From contig LR746278.1 of assembly GCA_902729315.2 (NCBI GenBank), forward strand, positions 637,501-701,500: DNA of 64,000 bases, in the 5' to 3' direction. The number at the start of each line of letters is the position of its first letter. Positions within the stretch are counted from its first letter, which is position 1. Below are positions 11,843 to 28,068 of the stretch, in pieces. The position numbers were made by a program, and so were the translations under genes. Source of the stretch: Spirodela intermedia. Taxonomy: Eukaryota; Streptophyta; Magnoliopsida; Alismatales; Araceae. Under the pieces are notes generated by a model. The model was not told the DNA's origin and ran no database searches. It saw nothing but the letters and a program-made list of their open reading frames with translations.

Positions 11843-14769
11843 GCCCGATGAGGCCCTGAAATGGAGGCCCCAGCTCTCGAGGTTTCTGCCTGGGGTAGAT
11901 GACGGGGTGGGTTTTTGGGGTCGTTCATGGTTGTAAACTATTTATCAGAAATGTTCCTGTATATTTTTTTGCTACAAGTCTTCTTTACTTTATCTTCCCA
12001 CTCTTTCCTATAAGCTTTCTCTTCTGGCCAAGTTCCGTCTGGAACACGCCACGGCCCAGTTATGGCGTATAGAGAGGTCTGTGGCCCTGCGAAGAGCTCA
12101 GACGAACGTGGATGACCACCCTTAAGTCCAATGCTCGTGCCCCAAAACTCGTTTATAGACGACATGCCTCTGGTGGCCTCCATACGCCATCAACTCACAG
12201 AAAATATTAGTCATATGTTCCCCCCGATTTCGTGTATATTAGGTCAAATGAAACATGACCACGGATTTCCAGCAAGGCTGTAAGGGGCTCAAGTTTCTTA
12301 GCCTGCCTACTCCGCAAATGGGATGTCGTTTTGTAGGCCCTCGAGCATTTATATGAACGCAACATTAGCTCTGTTGTATTGCAGCTAAATAGTTTTCCAT
12401 TACTAATAGAAGCAATGAAGATTGCTGACTATTGAACCATCAATTAAATGATCGATAAACTAAGCGTTGAAGGTGGGATGCTCTGATTTTGTCATTGATT
12501 TCTATTCTCGTGACGATTTGACATAGATCACGTGCATGATAGAACCCATAGATATATTACTGTGACTAAATTTTTGTTCATTTGACGCCGTACTATTTTA
12601 TAAATTTATTCACAGATACCCATAATGATTTATAAATTTATGAATGTAGTATAAATTATAATGAATTGACAAGTATTTCGAAAACATAGATAATGTAGGA
12701 GAGACATCAAGAGAAGAACATGAAACTTTGTTTGTGCATCACCTAAAAAGAAATATTGGTGAGACTTTCATTGGGTGTTAGTGGTAGCTTGATTTATTTT
12801 GGTACGAAAAAAGTGCTAACATTTTAACTCAGAAACTATTATTATTTAAAGTAACCTCATCACTTAAACAAAAACCAAGGAAGATATCCGTCTGTTAAAA
12901 TTAAATACAAGGAATAGTTAGTGTGGGCGATTTCATGATATTTAGTTTAAAGATTTAATTTACCTCAATGTATACTAATTACATATTACATAATTTTCCT
13001 TCCTTCATTTACAATTCAGATCAATCAAAATTGGAGAATTTAGAAGCTTCTTGTGATCAAGCTCTCACAATGATCCAAGCTCTCAATTAGATTGAGTCAT
13101 GTATCCCAACACTCCAAACGTTCTTTGGAGGTAGACTAAGTGCTTCATTTAAACTTCATATTGGGTTTAGTGCAATATTGTTATTGAGAAAGACACAGAA
13201 ATTTATTTAGTAACTGATATAGAAAATTTCTTTTAATATTTTATTGATACCTTGAGGAAGATGATCTACAATATCATATGAGAGGTTTAAATAGTGAAGT
13301 GGGTTATGTATCTTATCAAACTATTCTAAACATCGGTATGCCTCACTTGGCTTGTGTGTATTACAATAAACACTAAAATCTCTAAAAGGTTTTCTCTAAA
13401 AATCAGTAGAAATGACACTCATGTAACATTTACAAGAAGAGAAAAACAAAAAAAAGGAAAGATGGGGAAGGGAGATACTTTAGTAGATTGAAGCCTTCTC
13501 ATTAGTCATTAGTCCATTATAATAGAGTTCATGTCCTTCTACCATGGGGATAGTATTGTATGTGAAGAAAGGAATAGGATGGCCATCGACTGCTGCCTTC
13601 TCACTATAGTCTTCTATGGTCATGTTACTCACATAAACCATCCTTGGTTTCCAAATATAGTAAGGAAGAGGATCAATTGTAAATCTCATTACTTGTCTCG
13701 AGTAACGAGTCTTTGATTTGTTGCATCTCAAGCATCATATACTAGAGGTTCAAGAGGATAGCTAATTTCTCTTAAAAGTGGTTGTTGGCTTTTACAACCT
13801 ATCTTGTTTTGATATTGACAAAGCAATGAGAGGGTAAAATAGTAACATATATTTCAAAAGTTTGTTGAATGAACATGCAATTTCGAAAATGTTTGTAAAA
13901 ACCAACGACTCATTACCAAGTTGATGCATAATCCCTAGTTTCCCTTTTAAACAAAGAGTTAATTCAACTTATCTAAGTAAATTAATTGATATTGTAAGGG
14001 CAACAAGAGATGATAAAATAAATAAAATAACAAAGTGCTAAAATAATGAGAATTTAAAGCCATACAGAAATATTAAGGGCAACACCACACATATGTTATA
14101 TGTAGTCAATGTGGGTGAGCATTTTTTATCATTATGACATCTTCAGAATGAGAATTTAAAGTCACACAAAAGTATTAAGGGCAACACCACACATATGCAG
14201 GATTCTAACATTATTTTGATGAGTAGTTATTTATCTCATTATATTTCAAAGGTTCTGGCTCTAAGTTCAAAGAAGCTCTAAATCAATAACATCAATATTT
14301 TATTGATTCACAAATGAGTGTAAATGCATTTTAATCATGGTAGATTTTAGTTAGAAGCAAGTGTTATGTGTATTCAGGCTAGGCTATATCCATGCATGTA
14401 AAGTTACTATTGGGTGTAACTAAGGTGACTTAAAGTCCTAAATATTAAGAACCTAGGTCAGTATAACTAAAGGACATGGGCATTAAAATAGTGGAGAAGC
14501 AAAGGGATACTAAAATAATCCAAGTGTGAGGTATTTTTGTATCCCAAATTAGAGTTGGCTTTCATAAAAAGAGGATAATCCTAACTACAAAGAAAACATA
14601 AGGGATGATGATTCCATGAGATCTAATACAAAATGTTATTACCCAATGAAAATAATTATGGATGGTGTTATTGTAAACTATTGTGTGAGATGACATATAT
14701 ATTTAAACATTAGCACTTGTTGGTAAACGCATTGTAGTTTCTTAAATGATGCTATATTTTTTTCATGAA
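11843..14769 (+). repeat. Spacer A, left part (repeated 3' flank of Lhcb1 copy 1)
   Basis: No functional gene seen. The sequence recurs inverted as spacer B (33480-36771) and spacer C (55440-59028). Anchors: the tract just after the stop (GCCCGATGAG, a GTTGTAAACTATTTATCAG run, a poly-T before GCTACAAGTC), and the block around 13485-13530 that reappears at 35050-35075 and 56950-56990. The first 300 bases are the 3' UTR and flank of copy 1. A minus-strand open frame of 81 codons at 11938-12183 is partly kept in the other copies (see findings). Confidence 0.8.
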
Positions 14770-16447
14770 AGGACTAATGTGGCTTAGTTGTCGTTTAATA
14801 AATCACATAAATTTAAAATTTATAAAGCTAAAAAATACTATTTTTTAGATTTTTCATAAATATTTTATAAAAAATAAAATATTTATAATTTGATAAAATA
14901 TTTTAAAAATAGTAGAAATTTTTTAGGTCAATCATAGAGATATAAGATAATATCAATTGATATCTTAAAATTTTATTTAAAAAATATAATTTTTTAAATA
15001 TTTTTTAAATATTTTTAAAAGTAAATAATAAAATATATTTAAAATTTTGTGAAAAAGAGAAATAAGGGTGCAAACATCAAGATGACATTTGCGTCTTGAG
15101 GAACGAGAATCTTCATAAATGATTATAGATTATTCAATGCGTCAAATTAAGATATGTAAAAGCTAGAAGAATTATAATTGAATGAAGAAGATTTTCAGAA
15201 TTTGAAATAACATAGTGTCACTAAATTAAGTAAAAAATAAGTTGAAACTAGGAAAGATAGAGTTTTGGCCTTGTAATAATGATCGTCAAAATTTTGGACA
15301 TTCAAGAGGATCATCAAACGATGTCTATAACCTCAAAAGTTCTTTTTGGATAAAGATAATGTAAGTAATCTCTAAATCTTCTTGTGAAGTTTAGAAATCA
15401 ATAAAGTGGGTCATTAAATCGTCTCAAATGTTATCACCTGGTAGAGTAGAAAAATAATAACTTTATAACTCTTTGGTGGCTTTCACCCGACAGAGATGAG
15501 TTGAATGGAGATGAGGCATGTATTAAGGAGTTTCATTCTCAAGTTCATGTAACAAGATGAGGCTTTTCATCACATTTGATATGCTCTCAAGAGGCGACAA
15601 CTTGTCTTCTAGCATATCATCTTCATCTTGATGATAACTTATTTGTTGATCAATTAGAGATGAATTTACTTGATGGATTCATGATCTTTTTATCATGAAT
15701 CATTCAATAATTTTAATAATGATGTTTCACAAATCACGTTAATGAGATTTTTATCGATGTTTGAATAATTATGATGACTTAATTATTCACCGACAATCTA
15801 TAAAATAAATTATAATTTAATCAGATAAAAATATGAGTTCTAACTGTGGTAAAATTCAAACCCTCGACGATCACTTGTCTGTATGAGAGAGAGTGAAATA
15901 AGTACATGAATACCCTTATAAAGTGATGTTATCAGAGTACCTCCTAATAAATAAAAGATATTTGAGATACAAAAAGTATAAATATTATGAGAAAGATGTG
16001 GTTGTTAGTTTAGTCCCACATTGATTGTGTCAAATTTTGAGATGGATATATCATATTACGAGATTTGGTAAGTAATGAGTCTCTTTCTCGTGTGTGTATC
16101 ATTGTTTACACCATGCCTAATTGGCCACCAGTGACATGAAAGGAGAGTAACTCACACATGTCTATCATCGACCACTCCACTTTGCCTGATTGTGCTTCCA
16201 ATCTACTTGTAGGGTAGGCTGGTCAAGAGGTTCTTTTTTTAAAATTTTATTTTATTTATCTCAAAACATTATTATAAAAATTATAAAAATTCACATAAAT
16301 TATATAATTAGTCAAAAATTCACATTAACTAGCTAAAAATTAATTTTTATAATTTAATATAAATATAAATCTATTTATCATGAGTTAAAGTTAAAATTAT
16401 ATTATTAATGAATTATTAACTCATGATATTGAAGACTTATCAAGGAC
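14770..16447 (+). mobile_element. 1.67-kb solo-LTR-like element 1 with aggac target duplication
   Basis: The element spans 14775-16442 and is flanked by a 5-bp direct repeat aggac at 14770-14774 and 16443-16447. It begins TAATGTGGCTTAG (the other copies have TGATG) and ends GACTTATCA. It is AT-rich and non-coding, and has a palindromic right end in which ATCATGAGTTAA is answered by TTAACTCATGAT. It also carries an agtcccacattg motif near 16013. The spacer B sequence at 33850-33880 reads through without it, giving an empty site. Size, ends and 5-bp duplication suggest a solo LTR; the internal region of the parent element is not seen. Confidence 0.8.
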
Positions 16448-16803
16448 AATATAGAAACTTCCTAAAAACTTAAAGCATTTAGTGACCTTTTTCCATACTC
16501 AATGATGAATAAGTTGAACAAACAATGTTGTTTTTGAGATCTATGTGAAGAGGAAACATTTTACTCATATAATTTTTTTAATAGTGAGAAAGGTTGTCCC
16601 TATTAAATTTTTAGATGACCATGTTTATTTTGGTGACATATACGTTGTTGCTCATATAACCATAATAACTATTATGGATCTTATCCTCCTTAGTAATCTT
16701 TCAAAACATATTATAGTTGGACAAATTATATCTTTGGACCACTCTGAAGTGTGACAGAATAAATTTGGTAAGGATACAAGATTCTTAAAATAAATGAGAC
16801 AAG
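16448..16803 (+). repeat. Spacer A, middle part between two insertions
   Basis: Non-coding. It is collinear in reverse with 33500-33850 of spacer B and 55460-55810 of spacer C; the TTGGACAAATTATA and AAATGAGACAAGCTCCT stretches are easy anchors. This is the original spacer sequence left between elements 1 and 2. Confidence 0.75.
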
Positions 16804-18443
16804 CTCCTTGATGTGACTTAGTCGTTGTATAGTAAATCACATAAATTTAAAATTTATAAAACTAGAAAATATGAATTTTCAGATATTTAAAAGTATTTCT
16901 AAACAAATATATTAATTATAATTAATAAAACTTTTAAAAATAGTAATAATTTTTCAAGTCAATCACAAGGATGTAATATAATATTTGGTAATTATTCAGA
17001 TTTTTTTTTAAAGAAGATTATTTTTTATAAATTTTATACTCAGAAATGAAAAGAAAATATATTTAAAATTCACAAAAAAGGGAAATAAGGGTGCGGATGT
17101 CAGGATGACATTAGCACCTAGTGAACATGAATCAGACAAAAATAAAGTTCCGCTTGATAATTCTTATGTAAGTAATTATAGATGATTTAATTGATCAAAT
17201 TAAGATCTATAAAAGTTGAAAAAATTATTATTAAATGAAGTATGTCTTAGTAAATTTAAATCACACAAACTATCACTAAATGATACAGAAAGTAAGTTGA
17301 AAATAGGAAAATAGAGTTCTGCCTCTACAGTGATGATGCGTTGGTGATGCACCGAAATCTTGAGCGTTTGGGAGGATCGTTGTGTAGTGTCCACAACCTC
17401 GAAGGCTCTCCTTGAACAAAGATAATATGAGTAATCTCTAGATCTCCTTGTAAAGTGTAGAGATCAATGAAATAGGTCATCGAATCGTCTCTAGTGATTG
17501 TCACTCAGTAGAACAGAAAAATGATAATTTTGCGACTCTTCAATAACTATCACCTGATGGAGAGAAGCTAGATAGAGGTGGGGCGCATGTCAAGGAGCTT
17601 TATCCTCAAGTCTGTGCAACAAGAGGAGGCTCTTCATTGCATCCAGTATACTCTCAGGAGGTGGTGACTCGTCTTTCGACGAATCATCTTCTTCCTGACG
17701 ATGGCTTATTCATTATTTAATCGAAGATGCTTTACTTGATGGATTTGCGATCTTTTTATCGCAAATCGTTCAAAAATTTTAGTAACAATACGTCGCAAAT
17801 TGTGTTGATGAGATTTTCACTGATGATCTAGCGATTTATAAAAAAGTCAATCCTTTGAATTTTTTTCATCAACGATTTGTAAGAAAGTTGTGATAATTAG
17901 ATAAAAAATATGAGTTTTGGCTTTAGGAGGATTCAAACTTGTGCTAGTTGTCTGCCCTTTTTAGGGAAGGTGTGACATAGGTTGCCCCACATTATTTGTG
18001 TGCCAAAGTTTTGGGCGAATATATAATAATATTATATTTCAAAGTAAGTCTCTTTTTCAGACATATACGATCACTCTTTGCCCCACAATTAGTTGGCCAT
18101 CAATGATATGGAAGGGGAGTGGTCCAAGTCATTCGAGCCCTTACTCGTGGCTACTCCCTGACTGTGCTTCCGACCGCTTTCAAGCCCAACTAGTTGTTGG
18201 TTACTCCCCCCATTTTGTTTCATTTTTATTTTAATTTCTTTTTATTTATTTATCTCAAAAGTAAAATTATACAAATCATATAAATTCATATAAAATCACA
18301 TATTTACCTTAAAATTCACATTAATCAACTGAAAATCACTTTTCACACTTTAACATAAATATAGGTCTATTTATCATGAGTTAAGGCTAAAACTATATTA
18401 TTTACTAATTATTAACTCATGATAATGAAGACCTATCACTCCT
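16804..18443 (+). mobile_element. 1.63-kb solo-LTR-like element 2 with ctcct target duplication
   Basis: The element spans 16809-18438 and starts TGATGTGACTTAGTCG and ends GAAGACCTATCA. A perfect 5-bp direct repeat ctcct flanks it at 16804-16808 and 18439-18443. Spacer B at about 33500-33525 reads (in reverse) aagctcctcaag with a single ctcct, which is the exact empty site. Content parallels element 1 throughout, including the right-end palindrome. No coding capacity. Confidence 0.85.
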
Positions 18444-20180
<1,737 letters not shown>

Positions 20181-20450
20181 AGCTTGTTCTCAGCATTGCC
20201 GTTGGACGTCTGTCCTAGATGATCACCTATTTCCAGTTGGAGCATCCGAGTTTCGGCTTGTAAATTAACACTATGAAGTGGTGTTATTATTTTTTTCCCA
20301 TTTTACTTTTAATTTTCCAAGCTCTTCATGGCTGAAAGGGGAAATTTGGCAATGACAAATTTTGTGTCTTGGTGCGTGAGATTTTGGTGGTTAGAACGCC
20401 ACAAACAATGATGCATGATATAATGTGGGTTACTTGCCTGTCTAGAGTGA
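20181..20450 (+). repeat. 3' flank of copy 2, inverted copy of the 3' flank of copy 4
   Basis: Starts AGCTTGTTCTCAGCATTGC and runs to the ATGATGCATGATATAATG region near 20410. The same sequence lies inverted at about 24175-24444, so copies 2 and 4 face each other tail to tail within a long inverted repeat with a centre near 22.3 kb. Confidence 0.85.
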
Positions 20451-20869
20451 AGATGTTGTGTGAAGGTTTCGAGATCATTTTCCTGGTTGTAAACTATTTG
20501 AATGAGTTTATTATTATTTTTCTATTTTAATTCTTTGGATCATCTTCGTGTTAATCTTACCCGCAGAAACTACGTTCTGGTTAATTTCCGTGGTGTACGG
20601 TACTGGCCATTGCAATGGAAGAATTATACAGTCATTATTTACATGAAAATTCAAATCTACAACAACAAATGAGAAATTTCTCTCAATTAATCCTTCTCTG
20701 CAACCATATCCACTACTAGCATTGTAAACTTGAACTTTGAGAGTAAGATTTTCAAAATTTCATAGATAACAACATTTTGTGGGAAAGTTGATCTACCTTT
20801 CCCACACTATAGTAGATATTGTATACTTAGTAGGCGTTCTTAGATAATTTAGCATAAACTTAGGGAGAC

Positions 20870-21463
20870 TCATCTACTATCCGTAGATAGGGTTTAATAG
20901 TATTTAAAAGCCCTTGGTAGAGGAATTTTGTTTAAGAAAAATAACAACATAGATTTGAAAATTTGTACTGACATTGATTTTACTGGTTCTATTATTTGAT
21001 TGACGATCAACCTTAAGCTATCATATATTATTGAGAGGTAATCTCATCACATGGAAGGTCAAAAACAAGTGGTGACATGATCAAACATAGAATATAAATT
21101 TAGAATTATGTCATAAGACATATGTGAAGTCTTGTGGGTGAAAAGACTTCCTAGAAGATCTCAAAGTTAGGCAACAAGGTTCAATCAAGCTCTATTGCGA
21201 TAATAAATCAGTTATAAGCATTGCATACTATTCAGTGCAACATAATCAAACCAAGTATATCGAGAGTGATCAACACTTCATCAAAGAAAAAATAAATAGT
21301 GGTGACATTTACAAAATAAATAGTGGTGACATTTACACATCATATATCTCTATACGTAATGAACTAGCCAATATCCTCATCAAATGATTAAGTGGACTAG
21401 TTTTTTAGAGATAAATTTTCATGTTGGGACTGGATGACATCCACCCACCAACTTCGGGGGAAA
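20870..21463 (+). mobile_element. Ty1/copia relic, RNase H end
   Basis: In shifting frames I read copia RNase H pieces: a GRGILFKKN-like start near 20915, LKICTDIDFTGS near 20960, LITWKVKNK near 21045, and a long clear run at about 21150-21410 (LEDLKVRQQGSIKLYCDNKS, QHNQTKYIESDQHFIKEKI, NELANILIK). A 23-bp tandem duplication (aaataaatagtggtgacatttac) sits at about 21290-21335. A purine-rich stretch (ttcgggggaaa) at 21453-21463 is the polypurine tract just before the LTR. Stops and frameshifts throughout: dead element. Confidence 0.85.
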
Positions 21464-21686
21464 TGTTGGATATGGTGATTACATTTTCTTCTTTCTTACC
21501 ATTCTGTACTTCTATCCTCTCTCTGCTCGTAAGTGAATCGGATCCGGTTTGGTGTAAGTATTACCCAATCACTGGATCAAACATACTTGGGCTAGGCTTG
21601 TATACCAATTTTTCCTTTTTCTCTCACTTCCTCTATCCTCAAATGAGAGCAACGTTTTTTTTCACCAACAGTAGTTCTCTCTAACA
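21464..21686 (+). mobile_element. 3' LTR of the copia relic
   Basis: Begins TGTTGGATATGG directly after the polypurine tract and ends CTCTCTAACA, giving TG...CA ends with a matching short inverted terminus (tgttgga/tctaaca). Length is 223 bp. No 5' LTR is seen, so the target duplication cannot be tested. Confidence 0.7.
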
Positions 21687-22097
21687 ATCAGCGCTCCCAA
21701 GAGGTTCAACACTTGTAGTAGTATGAAACGGAATACTAAGAGTGCCTTCAAACAGCCATTCGAAAGCCTTACTATCTTGCTTTATCTTTTGGGTTGAAGA
21801 GATACTATAACTGGTGCAAATTATACAATTTTTAGAAAGTTCTTAATAAATTTAATCTCATTTTCTACTTAGATTATCCTTATTACGACAAATACTGGAA
21901 GCTGAACTTTTGCAATACGAAACATGATATTCCTTTCAAGATGCCAGGGGTATTCATTCAAAAATGATACTCGTACAACGATTCACAACTGCTCACAGAT
22001 TCACCATTAGTTCACACAGCAGACACCAACCCAAATAGCAGAGCAGAAAATGAAGCTCAGCTCCTTGTTTTCTGCTGCCAAAGGATGGAACCTTTCC
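21687..22097. other. Intergenic DNA at the strand switch of the array
   Basis: No gene seen. The last 80 bases are the 3' flank of Lhcb1 copy 3 (-), and this flank differs from those of all other copies. The change from + to - Lhcb1 genes happens between 20.2 and 22.1 kb. Confidence 0.5.
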
Positions 22098-24170
<2,073 letters not shown>

Positions 24171-24444
24171 TAAAAGATGTCGAATCACACAGCAACCCAC
24201 ATTATATCATGCATCACCGTTTGTGCCTTTCTAGCATCTAAAATTTCAGACACCAAGACCCAAGATTTGTTGTTGCCAAATTTCCCCTTTCAGCCATGAA
24301 GAGCTTGGAAAATTAAAAGTAAAATGGGAAAAAAATAATAACACCACTTCATAGTGCTAATTTACAAGCCGAAACTCGGATGCTCCAACTGGAAATAGGT
24401 GATCATCTAGGACAGACGTCCAACAGCAATGCTGAGAACAAGCT
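24171..24444 (-). repeat. 3' flank of Lhcb1 copy 4, inverted match of 20181-20450
   Basis: Reads, in reverse, almost base for base like the 3' flank of copy 2, including the TGATCACCTATTTCCAGTTGG stretch and the poly-T region. The match stops near 24180, where copy 2 continues differently. Probable 3' UTR plus downstream DNA. Confidence 0.85.
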
Positions 24445-25690
<1,246 letters not shown>

Positions 25691-26526
25691 TTATCTCGAC
25701 TAAAAATGACTGAAAACCAACTTGAGGATATGAGAAAAAATGTGATATAATAAGGAGAGCAACTTGATGCAAGGATCTAGTCAAGAAGACTATCAAGACC
25801 CTACAAATGCCCTACTGAAATATGCCTCTACAAAGTCCAGAAATTTTTGTAGATTAGATGCCTCACAGCCCATAAGAAGATATATCATACGCAGTTATCT
25901 CCAGTCTGCAATCAATCTTCTATTTGTTGTATAATCCACCTCGGATATAACCTACAACCTGCTACTATAGTGTGCAGGTCACTGCTTCTATTTGTCCCGA
26001 CAGAAGAGGCCACACTCTGTTTTTGGGCTTGTTGTAAGTCCATAATTATTGAGATATTAAGCAATAACTCAACAATGTAGATGCGTGTGCTTGCACATGT
26101 TGGTGGCCAGAGCTATATGCTCATTGGTGTGTGCACTCGAGCGTGGGCGTGAGGTGTACTCGTGTTGGGGTGTGTGGGCGCCTTGCCCGAGTGGTAAAAT
26201 TTAGTGTGCATGCATGCTCTGTGTGACACATCTGCATCATCCGCGGAAAATAGTCTTATAAAATAAACATTTTCATTTCTCCTCCTAACTCGAAGGCACA
26301 ATTTGATGGCTTCCTCTTGCTAGAGCTAGCATATTATCATCCTACCCATTGATATTCCGTACGGATAGGACTTCGATGAAGTCTAACGATTCTTTTAATT
26401 TAAATGAATAAAGAAATACGGAATAATGATGTACATGGGCCAGATCGACCAGGCCTCAACAACCCTGGCATGATCCCGATATCGATTTCCTGCCACCAGT
26501 CCACTCTACGTGTGAACATAGACGTC
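25691..26526. repeat. Repeated spacer upstream of copy 4
   Basis: 25691-26080 is related to 37925-38640 upstream of copy 7, which carries extra sequence at about 38220-38515. 26085-26190 is a TG-rich tract. 26225-26526 matches the upstream blocks near 33190-33470 and 55080-55370 (anchors: gcggaaaatagtct, cattttcatttctcctcctaac, gtgaacatag). No coding sequence. Confidence 0.7.
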
Positions 26527-26830
26527 ATGGTGGCTGCCATTGTGATGGTCAAGGGGACCTTCGGAGCAACTGTGGGAAGAAATTGTTGTGCTCGAGTTGA
26601 GGAGGCTGGTCGCATCACTAGGGGTGTCACGGCAGGGTTCCGACGTCTTTGGCTGAAAACGATGAGATCCTGTCTGGCGATATCTACGTCCGACTTGCAT
26701 TTGATCGCTCCCATACTGATGGATGGTTCCACTTGGAGGGAGTGCTGTGGCAGACGAATCCGTCACATTCACCACGAGTTCTGATGTCCTCTGTAACGTG
26801 GCAGATTGGCGCACTTCCTCCACGGATTTT
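26527..26830 (-). pseudogene. Lhcb1: Lhcb1 5' stub: leader and first codons only
   Basis: On the minus strand the start region [10 protein letters not shown] is kept at about 26555-26527, matching the [12 protein letters not shown] context of true copies. The coding sequence then stops and joins the spacer sequence ending gaacatag. The rest, to about 26830, is a degenerate Lhcb1-type leader and promoter; its most similar relative is the upstream region of copy 5 (the cgtggcagattggcgca stretch near 26798 compares with 30400-30416). No LHCII protein can be made. A deletion of about 0.8 kb or more would explain it. Confidence 0.7.
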
Positions 26831-28068
26831 ACAGGTTCCCTGTTGGCTTCCCTCTTTCAACGTGCGTGTGTGTCTCTCTATTTGTTATCTTTCAAGCCAC
26901 ACTTGATTTTGTGGACTGGGAGGGTTAAATCTATCGGGTTGACTTTAGATTTTCTCATGGGCTGCTAAATCAGGTTGAATGAGCAATGTAGGCTTGGCCC
27001 AACTTTAGGTATATCCTTCCAATTCCCTTGACACACCAATTTTCCACTGGATACCTTGTCACGTCTAACATCCAACCACACTCTCACATTCGACAGTCAC
27101 TTTTTCCCCAACACGTTATGAAAAAGATTACCCATTATCAATCCAATCCATTATTGTAATCAATGTGAATAGATGATGAAGACAACGTATGATGCAGGCA
27201 GTTCCATTATGTCCAACTCAACATCATCAATGATGTTAAAATATTGGATCACACTAATATTGAGTATGGTTTTCTGATATTCTAGTTTTATCCTTTTGAA
27301 AATGGGGAACCATGAAAGTAGTTTCATATGGATTGGTTATTTCGATCTTATATTGAATGTATGAAATGGAAACATATAATTTTTTTAATGATTAATGTAA
27401 GAATAGTGGGTTATATTTAGGTCAAGGTACCATAAATGAATTATTTTAATACCAAAAAGATATAAATATGTTTCAAGAAAAACATGAAGTACCATGAAAA
27501 TTTTTACACGATGTTTAGTTATGGACATTGCTAGAAAAATAGGGTAAGTTTCATAAGGTTCAATAATTGAAGCATAAATGTCGATGAATGTATAAAATTG
27601 GAAAACATTTTACTCAAGGGTTGAGATCCATGGAAAATAAGTTTGCAGTTGAAATGCAAGCATTGACCCTTTAATTAGTGCCAACATGTAAGATATAAGA
27701 TTGAGAGTACAATGTTACTTGAATGGCAAGGTGTCAACATCAATCATTAGATACAAATGTTCACACTTTGAATGTTTACACTTAATGTTCACACTCTCAA
27801 TGGCTTTCATAAAAAATGAGTAATTAGAAAAAAAATGAATAACTAGACATTTTTATTACAATCAGTCTGAGGCTAAGTTATAAAAGACCCTTGATATTGA
27901 AGCCCCCTTAAAAATCCAACAAAGTATTTAAATTATCTCACCAACATCCAACTAGCCCTCCAAGGTTTTACCTACATTTTTAGTTTCATTGAACGTCTCA
28001 TAAATTGATCTATTTTTTTATTAATTATTTGTAAAAGGTTATCACTTAACAAAGCTTGACGTTCTAAA
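26831..28068. other. Intergenic AT-rich DNA
   Basis: No gene, RNA or clear mobile element recognised. Open frames are short and without family signatures. Confidence 0.5.
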
